Source: CAWAHD01 sp963781785 | GTDB taxonomy: Bacteria > Planctomycetota > Planctomycetia > Isosphaerales > Isosphaeraceae | Direction: 5' to 3' | DNA length: 64,000 nt | Assembly: GCA_963781785.1 (NCBI GenBank) | Contig: CAWAHD010000002.1 | Location: 1,612,001-1,676,000, forward strand | In this document: positions 54,620 to 64,000 of the stretch, in pieces | How positions within the stretch are numbered: the first letter of the stretch is position 1 | Layout: every line of letters begins with the position of its first letter | Notes under the pieces: generated by a model | Seen by the model: the letters and a program-made list of their open reading frames with translations, nothing else | The model's database searches: none | Told to the model about the DNA's origin: nothing | Made by a program: the position numbers and the translations under genes

Positions 54620-57600
54620 TCAGCGTCTCCGGGATGCGAAGCGGTGAGCCAGAGCTCCGGCCGGCCTGGCGACTTTCGGCTTGATGTATTTCGCGATCTC
54701 TGCCGGCGTCAGAACCACGTTCTTCCAGTTCAACGTCGTCTCGAAGCTGCTGCCGGGCTTGCCGTCTTCGGCACCATCCAGCAGGATGTCGTGAACGTCG
54801 GCCACACCATCAGTGCCGGTTCCAACGACCGTGAGAAGATCGTTGTGATGGAGGTTTATCTTTTGAGTCGGCCGCAAGGTCACGGTCTGAGCCGCTCTGT
54901 CGTACACCGCGGAGCCGATCGCGATCGGTTGCCCGGACGGACCGACGATCTTGTAATTGCGAAGGTGCTGGGCGCGGGTCGGATCAAGCGCCGCACTGAA
55001 GGTCAGCACCAGAACGGTCGGCTGCTCATGGATACCAAATCGTTGCACCAACACGACGCTCGGTGGGTCGCTGGGGGCGGTCGCGCCTGTCTGCGCCTGA
55101 GGGTCGACTGTCTGTGTCAACGGGTTCGCCACCGCGCTCGAGGCGAACGTTTGCCCGCCGCTATAGGACGCGGAAACGCTGTTCGTTCCCGCCGTGAGCG
55201 TCGAGATCGAGAAGGATGCTTGATCATGGCCGTTTGAGACTTGGAGCGGCACCGGCGTTTCGGACACGCCGTCGATCTTAAACGTGACCGTGCCGGTCGG
55301 TGTCCCCGCGAATCCAGGTGCGGTGACGACCGCCGTGAAGGTCACCGGCTTGCCGGCCGTCGTCGGGTTCAATGAGGACGTCAGCGTCGTCATCGTCGGC
55401 TCCAGGTTCGCCGCGTTCACCGTCTGCGTCGGCAGCGACCCGCTACTGGGGCTCACGTTCGAGTCGCCGCTGTACGCTGCCGCGACTGAATGCTGCCCGA
55501 CCGTGAGCGTGGACGTGACGAACTGCGCCTCGTCCACGCCTCCAACAACCGAGAGCGGCACGGGCGTCTGCGCGTTGCCGTCGATCGTGAATGTTACTGT
55601 ACCAGTCGGTGTTCCCTGGAATCCTGGGGCAGTGACAACCACGGTGAACGTGACCGGATCGCCGACGGTCGACGGGTTCAACGAGGACGTAAGCGTGGTC
55701 ATGGTCGCTTGCACGTTTGGCGAATTCACGATCTGTGTCGGGAGCGATCCGACACTGGGTTCCACATTCGTGTCGCCGCTGTACGCTGCCGAAACCGAGT
55801 GCTGCCCGGCCGTGAGCGTGGACGTGACGAACTGCGCCTCGTCGTTACCCCCGACCACCGAGAGTGACACGAGCGTGTGCGCCTGCCCGTCGATGGTGAA
55901 GGTCACCGTCCCCGTCGGCGTTCCCGAGAAAAACGGAGCGCTCACGACCGCCGTGAACGTTACCTGCTGGCCTGCCGTCGACGGATTCACTGACGACGAC
56001 ATCACCGTCGTGGAGCCCGGGAGGGGAATCGACCCAACCGCGTTCGAGAACGCCGAGGTATTTCCACTCGGGTCCGTCGCCGTGGCCGTGTAAATGTCAA
56101 CCGGCTCGGTCACGGAAAAGGAACCTTTTCCCGAGCCATCTGTCTTCACCGTCACATCCTGGACGAACGTCTTGCCCTGCTCGTGCCCGGTCGAGGGGAC
56201 CGACGGGTTCGTAAAAATCTCGATGACGTACGATAGGTTCGGTGATGCAGTGAGGCTCCCCGATAGCGTGCCGCTGCCACCGCCAACCGGCGTGAAACTC
56301 ATCATCGGCGCTGCCGAGAACTGGTTAGCGCCCCGCTCTGCTTGATGCCCGCGCCCGTGTTGCCGAAGATCGAGTTCCGAATGAATTGGTTCTGCTTTCC
56401 GCCGGACGCGTCGATTCCGTCACCGCCGTTGAATGCGACCACGTTTCCCTGACCGGGCCCCGTGCCGCCGAATGTGTTGCCGATGGCGGACGCGAACGAG
56501 ACCCCCGCATTCGTATTGCCCAGCCCGACAAGGCCCGTTATGTCGGTTCCGATCAGGTTCCCCTGAAACACATTGTGTTCCACATCCGTGCCGAACCCGG
56601 AAAGCTCTAAGCCCAGACTGTTGCTGGAAATCAGGTTGTTCAGAACCGTGGCGTTCTCGACTGACTCGAGTTGCAGTCCAGCCTCCGCGTTGCCGAGCGC
56701 GGCGGTCCCGGCGGCGTTGGTCCCGATCCGGTTGTTCGAGATCGTGTACATCGACAAACTCTGCGACCCTGGCGCCACGGAGATCCCCGACTGCGCAGTT
56801 GCCCGAGACCACATTATTCGTGATCGTCGTCGAGATAGCCGTGCTTCCAGGTCCCACGTTAGTCAATCCGAAGCCCGCCGGCCCGTTGCCCAGGGCGACA
56901 TTACCGGTCGCGTCCGTGCCGACATAGTTCCCCTCGATCGTGATGCTTCCCGTCGACTTGAGCCCGTCCGCCGCATTCCCCGAAATGACGTTGCCGAGCC
57001 CGGCGGTCGTCCCACCGTAGGTGTTGCCCGACCCGAAATCGGCAACCCCTGCCTGCCCGTTGGCGAGGGCCTTGGTGCCCGCCGCGTCGATGCCAATGTA
57101 ATTGTTCTCGATCAGGTTCCCTGTCGGCGCGATATTCAGCGGGTTAGACGCCTGGTCAGGAATGAACAATCCATCACCAAACGACGGCGCACTGTTCCCC
57201 GAAATCACGTTTCGATTGCCGACGCTCGACCCGCCGATCATATTGAACGAGTTCTCGATCACCACGCCCGTTCCGTTGGGCGCGGTGGTCTCTCCGGTCG
57301 GGTCGGTGCCGATATAGCAGCCCGCGACCTGAACGTTTCCGGGCGCAGTGATCAAAACGCCGTCCCCGAGGAAATTCTCGATGTCGAGCCCGAAGACCTG
57401 CGATCCTTCTTGCGCGATCGTCAGGCCGTTGGTCGACCCGTGGCTCGAGCCGTCGATCGCGATCGTCAGCTTGGCGTTGTCTCCCTGGGCCAGCGTATTC
57501 TCGTTCGCGCCCGTCTGACTGTAGCCATTGATGATCGCCGCGTTCGTGCTGATCGCCGGCAACGCCGATTGCAACGCGATTGTCCAAACCCCGGTCGCGG

Positions 57601-57945
57601 GGTTGTATCCGGAGTCCGTCGTGGGGATGTTGAATCCAATCGTGTTCGAGGCCCCGACTGCCCCGCTCACCTGCGCCTGTTCCTGGGAGCTGAGCGACGA
57701 GACCGCCAGTGTCCCGTCCGACACCTCGATCGCCTCGCGCAGCGACAGGGCGCACCCGGAGTGGCCAGGTCGGCCGTCGTATTCACCGTGATCGTCGCCA
57801 GGAGCTGGCGATCTTCGAGTACCTCAACCCACATCCTTTTCCTTCGTCGCAGCTTCCGTGTGTATCCAGACCGGACCATGGCCTCGATCGAGCGGGTTAT
57901 CGTGCGATCATTTTTCCGATTCCGACGGTCGAACAGCGCGCACAT
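54620..57945 (-). pseudogene. Exported beta-helix/Ig-like repeat protein with three frameshifts
   Basis: Four frames join into one protein of about 1,100 residues. The start at 57945 leads to 'RKRMWVEVLEDRQLLATITV', the N-terminal motif of planctomycete exported proteins. Frame changes are at about 57755, 56791 and 56325. Residues up to about 500 form a parallel beta-helix ('NNVVSGNCAV', 'ISNNRIGTNAAGTAALGNAE', 'GIGTDITGLVGLGN'-like repeats). Then come three Big_3_5-type Ig-like units (55103-56011), and a C-terminal part ('QPTVLVLTFSAALDPTRAQH') ends the protein. It is probably a cell-surface or extracellular protein. Each lesion needs one base, so errors in the reads could explain them. Confidence 0.8.
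55103..56011 (-). repeat. Three tandem Ig-like (Big_3_5) repeat units, about 102 codons each
   Basis: The units share 'TSSLNPSTVGDPVTFTVVV', 'GTPTGTVTFTIDG' and 'QFVTSTLTVGQHSVAAAYSG'. The DNA of units 1 and 2 is very similar, so the array probably grew by unequal crossing-over or slippage. Confidence 0.85.
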
Positions 57946-58144
57946 TGCAATTGCCTTTCCTTGAGTTAGCGGGCGAACCTCGGACGCGGTTTGAATTCTA
58001 GGCGGAATCGCCGATGCCTGTGCGACCCTGAAAGCGACCGCCCCTACAGGCTCTTTTGCGCGCGAGCCCTGATTGGTAACTGGCAGACGACGATTATTTG
58101 AGAAATGGCGATTTCGGCACGACCTACGATCGCGGCCGAGCAGA

Positions 58145-61100
58145 TTACTTGCGGGAGAAGACGTCGGCGGGAAAATCCGGGAGAGGACTCTTCAGAAGTG
58201 ATTCAGCCTCGCGGATAAACGCCTGGAAGGAGGCGGAATCCGCGGGCGGAATCCGAGTCATCCTGGCCAGCCACTCTCGAGCACGATCCAGGGCGGCGCG
58301 CAGAAGCATCGTGGCCCAAGCGTTTCCTGCACATCGCCAGAAACACCCAGTCGTAACCGGCGTCGCCTCCGTTGCGAGGGACATTGCGCTCGAGCTCGCC
58401 CGCGGCTTCGGCGAACAGACCGGCGCGGTAGAGGGCCACACCGAGAGTGTTGTGATAGCTGCCCATCTCAGGCGCGAGCTGCACGGCTTTTCGCGCCCAC
58501 GCGAGGGCCTCTGCCGCGTCGCCGCGATTCGGGACGGACGCGAGGCACCATGCCAGCTCGTTGGCTGCCTCGGCAGAGTCCGGCGCAATAAGAGTGAAGC
58601 GCGATAGTCGGCTTCGGCGAGGCGAACGTTTCCCAGTCTGTTCCATCCATTGCCTCGCTGAAGCATCTCCTCGGGATCCTTGAGACGCGGCGCGACAGGA
58701 AGCCGGACGTTATGCCAGGCATTCGTAAGCGTCTGGCGAGCCGCCAAAACCCGCAGGCCGGCGGCGTCAGCCCCGTGGACTTCAATTCGGTCAATCGGCG
58801 GGGCATCGGAAACCGCGCCAGCACCGCCGAAGATATCGGGAAGGCCGCCGGCCAAGCCCAGCGCCTCGAGTCGCTGACGGATGGACGACAAATCCCATAA
58901 GTCCACCCGCTGGTCCGACTGAGACGCGGCGAGAAAGCGCCCGTCGGGGCTGAATGCGAGACAGTAGATGTGCGACTGTTCTGGGGCGTCGAGCTTCGCG
59001 AGGACGTCGCCATACTCGACATCCACGATTCTGACGATCGAGAGGCTGGAATCAAGCACAGCCGCGACCTTGCTGCTGGGATGAAAGGTCAGCGGCGTTT
59101 CGGCGGCGTTCTCGCCGTGCTCGATCTTGGGACCGGGCGTCCAGGAGCCGGTTCTGAAGAATCGGTAGCTTCCCTCGCCGCCAACGCCAAGCCAGCGTGA
59201 ATCGGGGCTAAAGGCCACGCGGGCCGCACCGAGCGGAAGCTGCACAAGCGATTTGCCCGTGGAGGCGTCCCACACCTTCACCAGCAGAGAATTGTCAGCC
59301 TCGCCCCGGCTGGCGCTAGCGGCCCATCGCCCATCAGGACTGATCGCCAGGTCGGCGGCCCCCTGGTGCGGAACGAGCAGCTTCCGCCGCCACGGATGGT
59401 CCGGGTCCAGCAGCATCGACCCTTGCCCAAAGAGCGATGCCGCGCCAACGAGATGCCCGTCGGCACTGGCGGCCAATCCTCGATTGACCCGGCCGCGATC
59501 GCTCGCGATCGCGGCCAGCGGCTCGGGCGGCCCGATCCGCAACCCGCCTCGGGCGATTTGCCTGACCGGCCAGCGGCACAGCCCACGTCCGTTGCAGGTC
59601 AAGAGGTCGCCGCTCGGCATGAACATCGCTTCATCACAAACGCCGATCGGCAAGAAGGCGAGCCCGACCCCGTCGCCCGCACGGGCGATCCGCACCCCTT
59701 CGGGCCGCGCCGCCATCGCGAGCAGTTGGCCGTCGGGACTGAACGACACGCGGGCCGGGCCGTACAGTGCCGCGCCGGCTCGATCACCGAGCATTCTGTA
59801 GTCGATCGCACGCCGCTCAGCTCCCAGGGCGATCTGGTACTTGATCAGCGCGCGATTCCTGCCGACTACCAGGCTGGATCCACCATCGAGCCACTCGAGA
59901 ATCAGCGCCGTCGAGAGTGACGAGAGAACGGCCGCGGATCGGATCCCACAGTCGGGTCGTACCATCCCAAGATGTCGAGGCCAGCAGATCGCCTGCCGGC
60001 TGAAACAGAGCGTAGATACCCTCGCTTTGATGACCCTGCAGCAAGGCGAGCTGCTCGCCGTCGGCCACGTCGAATACGGAGATCGCGCGATCATGGGCAA
60101 TGGCGAGCAAGCCACCGTTTTGGCTCAATGCCAGGGCCCGACCGACGCGAGCGGTGGGTGACTTGATTTCGCCGACGACGCACCCGCTCCTGACATCGTA
60201 GATCGAGACGACCTTCTCGTGGGAACGGATCAAGGCCAGGCGACGGCCGTTCTGCGACAAAGACATCCAGGCGTGAGTGAGCCAGGAGCGGACCTCGAAT
60301 CCCAGCGAGCAGCTTGAAGCAAGCGCCATCGACGGCAGGTCATAGACTCGAAGCTCGCCGCTTGATCGCAGAGCCGCAATCTGAGCGCCGTCGGCTCGGC
60401 CCGTCACGCAGTGCACGTCGGCCGGCCAGGCCGCGGGCAGGTTGCCTCGCTCGAGGTCCCAGAGTTCCCACCGGGAGGAGTCGGCCAGAACCAGCAGGAA
60501 GCGGCCACCCGGTACGAACGCCGGCCAAGCTCGGCGCGATGGGCGATCGGCCAAGAGAACCCGCGCTTGCGACTGGTCCGATAACCGATAAACGCGAATC
60601 AGTCCCTCGAGCCCAACGTCGACATAACGGTCGGCTTCCAAGTTAAAGGCCTTGTCGACGTCGCCCGGCGGCAGCCCCGACCAGGTCTGTGCCGGATAGA
60701 CGTCCACCAGGGCGAGGGAGGCGATCACCTCGTCGCGCAGCTCGGCCAGGTGTTTCGGCGAGTCGTCGACCTCTCGAGCGATCCGGGCCGCCCGGCCCAG
60801 GATGGCAAGGGCATCGGACCGCCGCGCGGGCTGGCCCGAGTACCGCAGGGCGCGCGCCTGGCCCAAGAGCGACCGTCCCAGCTCGACTTCCCGCTTCCGT
60901 TCAGCCGTGATGGCCCGGTTGAGGTTGGCGCGGGTGGCATCACGCTGGTCGCGAAACTTGTAGGCCGCCACCGTCGAGCCGATTGCGAGGATGAAAGTCA
61001 GGCTCGCGGCCAGCAGGATGAGCAGGGCCGTCACCTGATTTCGCCGGGACCAGCGCCACACCCGTTCGGGCAAGGACGCCCGGCGTGAGAGGACCGGGCG

Positions 61101-62393
61101 GCCCTCGACGAATCGCCCCAGCTCGCGCGCGAGCTCATCCGCGGTAGAGAAACGGTCGGCAGGATTCTTGGCGATTGCCTTCAAGACGATCGTTTCCAGG
61201 TCCAGTGGAATCCGAGGTTCGATGCTGCGCGGTCGTCTCGGTTCTTCGTGGAGAATCGCATGAATGAATTCCACCCGGTGAAATGCTGTGAACGCCGGGG
61301 CGAGCGTGAGCATCTCGTAGAGCGTGAGCCCCAGGCTGTAAATGTCGCTGCGAGAATCCGACTTACCGTGGAACCGCTCCGGCGCCATGTAACGCAACGT
61401 GCCCACCACGTCGCCCGGGCTCGTCAATTCATCCGATCCTTCCGCCTTGGCCAGGCCGAAATCTGTGACCCAAACAGTTCCCCGCAGGTCCAGGAGCAAG
61501 TTGGCTGGCTTGATGTCTCTGTGCAGAACTCCGTGCAGATGCGCGTAACCCAGGGCCTCGGCAGCCTGCGCGCCCAGCCGCGCCACGCTGCGAAAGTAGT
61601 GTGCATCGGACGTCCCCAGAATGATCGCGGTCGACGACGACGGGTCCGAAAAAGACGTGCCCGAGTCCGGCGACGGAAGCGAAGCATCCGGTGAGACTGC
61701 AAGCTGAGGTGTCGGCGATGGCCCGGATCCACACAGCTCCGGCGGGGTCCGCAATGCCAAAAGACGGTGAGACAAGAAAGCCGTTGCGAGGTTGGCCGAA
61801 TTGGCGGAAGACTCACACTGTGAGACGTCTGTGACCCGGGAAGAGCTACCCCGAAGCCGGTGGATCTCGGCGAGAACTCGATCCACGCTTTGACCCTCGA
61901 TGTACTGCATCGCGTAATAGTTCACACCCTGATCCTCACCCACACCGAAGACCGGGACGATGTTGGTGTGGTGGAGCAGGGCGGCGGCCTTGGCCTCGCG
62001 CTCGAACCTTCGCACCTGGACCGCGCCCAGTTGGCGGTGCTGCGAGAGCACTTTCAATGCGACCTGCCGGCCCAAGCTCTCCTGCACGGCTTCGTAGACG
62101 ACCCCCATGCCCCCCCGGCCGATCTCCCTCAGGATCCGGTAGTCTCCCAGACGCTCGGGCATCGGTTCGTCGACCCGAGGCCGGCGAGCATCCCGCCCTG
62201 ATCGATTTTCAACGCCGCTGCCGAACTGTTCCATCATCACGAGGGTGGGAAACAGGTCACGAATCTCACCGGCCAGGTCCGGAAAACGGTCCGTGTATTC
62301 GTTCACCGGGGGCCGTTCACCGCGACGATACCGCTCCGCAAATTCGTGCGCCAGCTCATTCAGCAGGTCTGAGCCAGACAATGACTCGGCCAT
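58145..62393 (-). pseudogene. Ser/Thr protein kinase with WD40 and TPR repeats, three frameshifts
   Basis: The ATG at 62393 (MAESLSGSDLLNELAHEF) follows the sigma gene stop by two bases. The kinase domain spans about residues 75-420: 'EIGRGGMGVVYEAVQESLGR', Lys in 'VALKVLSQ', HRDIKPANLLLD, DFGLA, and 'GTLRYMAPERFH'. A Ser/Pro-rich insertion of about 100 residues lies between alpha-helices D and E. A membrane helix ('QVTALLILLAASLTFILAIG') leads to WD40-like repeats ('LASTSWDGTTRLWDPIRG', 'LAFSPDGRFLAASQSDQRVD'), then TPR ('NELAWCLASVPNRGDAAEAL', 'NTLGVALYRAGLFAEAAGEL'). Frame changes are near 59920, 58590 and 58305. It is the partner of the ECF gene at 62396-63034. Errors in the reads are possible. 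Confidence 0.85.
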
Positions 62394-62395
62394 GT

Positions 62396-63034
62396 TCAGG
62401 GCTCCAGCCAACCAGCGCTCAAGCTCTTCAAGATCTCGCGCAGCCGCCGCAGCGCACGCACGTAGCGCATCCCGGCGGCCTTCTCCTTGATTTCCAGAAC
62501 TCGAGCTGTCTCGGCGGGGGACAGTTGCTCGAAATGGCGAAGGGCAAGCACTTCGCGGTCGAGGGGGTCCATGCTGTTCAAGGCATCCTGGAGTCGGAGC
62601 CGGACCTCGACCCGGACCGCTTCTTCGCTGGCCCGGGTGAGATTCCCCAGAAGCTGGGCTGCGAGCGCCGCGGTGGTTGTCTCGGAGAGTGGACCGCCGT
62701 AAAGCGACACTTCGCGCCGCGGGTCGCGCATTTTCGTGCCCAGGTGGTGGCGGTGCAGCTCGCGCAGCTTGTTGCCCGCAATCCCCCTCAACCAGAGAAA
62801 GAAAGGAATCGCCGGCTGCTGCATGTACGATCCCAGATCCTGCCACGCTTCCAGATACGCATCCTGCAAAACATCAGAGGGATCAACCCGCCCTTGTAGC
62901 CTTTGATCGAGACGGAAAGCCACCATTCTGTGCAATCGCTGACGACTCTGGCCCAAGAGAGCCTGCCAGGAACCCGCATCGCCCTGGACGGCAAGCTGCA
63001 AGAGTTGGTCGGTTTCGCTCGTGTCGTCTGACAT
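62396..63034 (-). CDS. ECF-family RNA polymerase sigma factor
   Basis: The ATG at 63034 (MSDDTSETDQLLQLAVQG) gives 212 residues; the longer open frame upstream has no matching sequence. Region 2: 'RLHRMVAFRLDQRLQGRVDP', 'SDVLQDAYLEAWQDLGSYMQ', 'PFFLWLRGIAGNKLRELHRH'. Region 4: 'DREVLALRHFEQLSPAETAR', 'MRYVRALRRLREILKSL'. This is an ECF type common in planctomycetes. The kinase-WD40 gene begins two bases after its stop, so both are in one operon, and the kinase is the likely regulator. Confidence 0.93.
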   Translation of the reverse strand: MSDDTSETDQLLQLAVQGDAGSWQALLGQSRQRLHRMVAFRLDQRLQGRVDPSDVLQDAYLEAWQDLGSYMQQPAIPFFLWLRGIAGNKLRELHRHHLGTKMRDPRREVSLYGGPLSETTTAALAAQLLGNLTRASEEAVRVEVRLRLQDALNSMDPLDREVLALRHFEQLSPAETARVLEIKEKAAGMRYVRALRRLREILKSLSAGWLEP

Positions 63035-63790
63035 CGACGTAACCAGGTTCTTCTTTACGCCGGAGGACGGACGGAGACTCAATGCGAAAGTCCGCCGGCT
63101 TCCTCGAGTTGACCTTCTGAAGCGCCGTACACTCAACGAAGAGATGCCGTCTTGCCGGATCGGGCTCATCGCTACTCTATCGGCTGGTATGAACTGAATT
63201 CAATCTAGCAGTGGGCCGAATTCTGGTCCTCGTTCGCGAAGAACCGCGCGCCAAGCACGCACCGCTCGCTGGGCTGCGCGGCGAAGACCCAATCCTGCGA
63301 GCCATTCGCGGTGAAGGTCTCCTCAACCTATCCGGAGAAGTCGTAAGGGTCCGATTTCCCGGCAAGGCCATCGGAGGTCGCCTGACGGTCTTGGCGAATT
63401 CAAGAACACGGCGGTAATCAGAGAGTCCTTCGCAAATCGAACACCCCTCCGTCGATCGATTCTCGCCACGGCCGGTTCGAGAACACGTTTGCATGTACCG
63501 CCGAGAGCGGGTGCGCCGTGCACCGGGCCCAGACCGCGAGGCCGCACGTTTACATCGCCCTGGCCGCTCGAATCCCCAAACGAGTGAGGTACAGTGTGGC
63601 CGGCGCGGGATTCCGAGATAATCTCATGGAGACCACACTGCGAGATTCAAACGGAAGGTCGGCGCGGTGGGTAGAAATCTGGCGGCTGGACCTCTTCGGC
63701 ACGACGTCTCGGCGCGGACGTCCCTTTTTCGCAGAAAACGCGCGGGCCGTTTTGCGGGGATTTCCGTCTCTATCCCAGGAGGGCCGACAT
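63035..63790. other. Intergenic region between two divergent sigma genes
   Basis: About 750 bases with no convincing gene. It must hold the promoter of the minus-strand sigma/kinase operon (upstream of 63034) and of the plus-strand sigma gene that starts at 63791. The short open frames here have no recognisable domains. Confidence 0.45.
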
Positions 63791-64000
63791 GAGGCAGGCA
63801 GGACCACTGGATCCCGCTGAACTGGAGCGTTATCGCCACTACCTTGAACTGCTGGCGAGGCTCCAGCTCCAGCCCCGTTTTCGCAGCAAGCTCGGGGCTT
63901 CCGACATCGTTCAGCAGACGCTCCTCAAAGCAACCAAGAATCTGAGCCAGTTTCGGGGCAAAAGCGAGGCTGAGATTGTCGTCTGGCTGCGGCGCATCCT
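63791..64000 (+). CDS. ECF-family RNA polymerase sigma factor, N-terminal part (runs off the window)
   Basis: The ATG at 63791 has an AGGAGG site seven bases upstream. The 70 visible residues read 'PLDPAELERYRHYLELLARL', 'FRSKLGASDIVQQTLLKATK' and 'SQFRGKSEAEIVVWLRRI', which is region 2 of the same ECF type as the gene at 12967. The rest lies beyond the window. A kinase gene would be expected downstream. Confidence 0.88.

Noticed and set aside
63211..63417. 68-codon open frame between sigma genes
   Set aside because: No ribosome site, no domain, and biased composition; it lies in the upstream region of the sigma gene.
1..64000. tRNA, rRNA, CRISPR and prophage structural genes
   Set aside because: None could be recognised; the tandem repeats found are too short or lack regular spacers.

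Overview
The window is a GC-rich stretch of a planctomycete chromosome, most likely from the family Isosphaeraceae (Singulisphaera-like). The evidence is the type of genes it carries: a PSD1-type cytochrome protein with the CxxCH haem motif, repeated ECF sigma factor / Ser-Thr kinase gene pairs, kinases fused to zinc-finger, WD40 or TPR parts, an exported beta-helix protein opening with the 'LEDRQLLA' motif, and GC-rich palindromic repeats. No rRNA, tRNA or CRISPR array was seen. The genus is an inference from gene content only.

Layout. 1-3898 (minus): end of a PSD1 gene and a three-gene MacB/DevCA-type ABC exporter (permease, ATPase, HlyD adaptor). 3899-5782: repeat-rich DNA with a small HTH gene. 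5783-9262: ECF sigma factor, zinc-finger kinase, an ECF remnant and a YCII protein. 9494-11069: a decayed IS4-family element with 30-bp ends. 11111-12666: divergent tetR and nmrA-like genes. 12967-15168: a second sigma/kinase pair. 16461-18388: a two-gene ATPase plus DUF4276/TOPRIM-like module that looks like a defence system. 18596-31589: a hybrid type I PKS-NRPS (KS-AT-DH-ER-KR-ACP, then C-A-PCP-TE), split by a palindromic repeat that adds a stop codon and by an IS1380-family element inside the adenylation domain. 31838-34163: a HEPN gene with a small partner, a phosphoribosyltransferase-like gene and a metallophosphoesterase. 34268-38217: an FHA-GAF-SpoIIE phosphatase and a third sigma/kinase pair. 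38313-48196: secreted hydrolases, an M16 peptidase and a Tat-exported oxidoreductase, with a duplicated segment that has made an FHA/hydrolase chimera and next to an amidohydrolase stub. 48392-53431: a zinc-ribbon membrane protein, a large carboxypeptidase-regulatory-like protein, and a GspE/PilB ATPase overlapping a STAS gene. 53650-54411: a HigBA-type pair. 54620-57945: an exported beta-helix/Ig-like protein. 58145-64000: a fourth sigma/kinase operon (kinase-WD40-TPR) and the start of a fifth ECF sigma gene.

The genes fall into three working themes. One is envelope and export functions. One is signal transduction by sigma factor/kinase pairs, FHA/PP2C and STAS. One is accessory DNA: the PKS-NRPS, a likely defence pair, toxin-antitoxin genes and insertion sequences. 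Many otherwise well-conserved genes here carry one- or two-base frameshifts, several at short homopolymers. This suggests uncorrected sequencing indels at least in part. The in-frame stop and the IS insertion in the PKS-NRPS are real structural changes and not that type of error.
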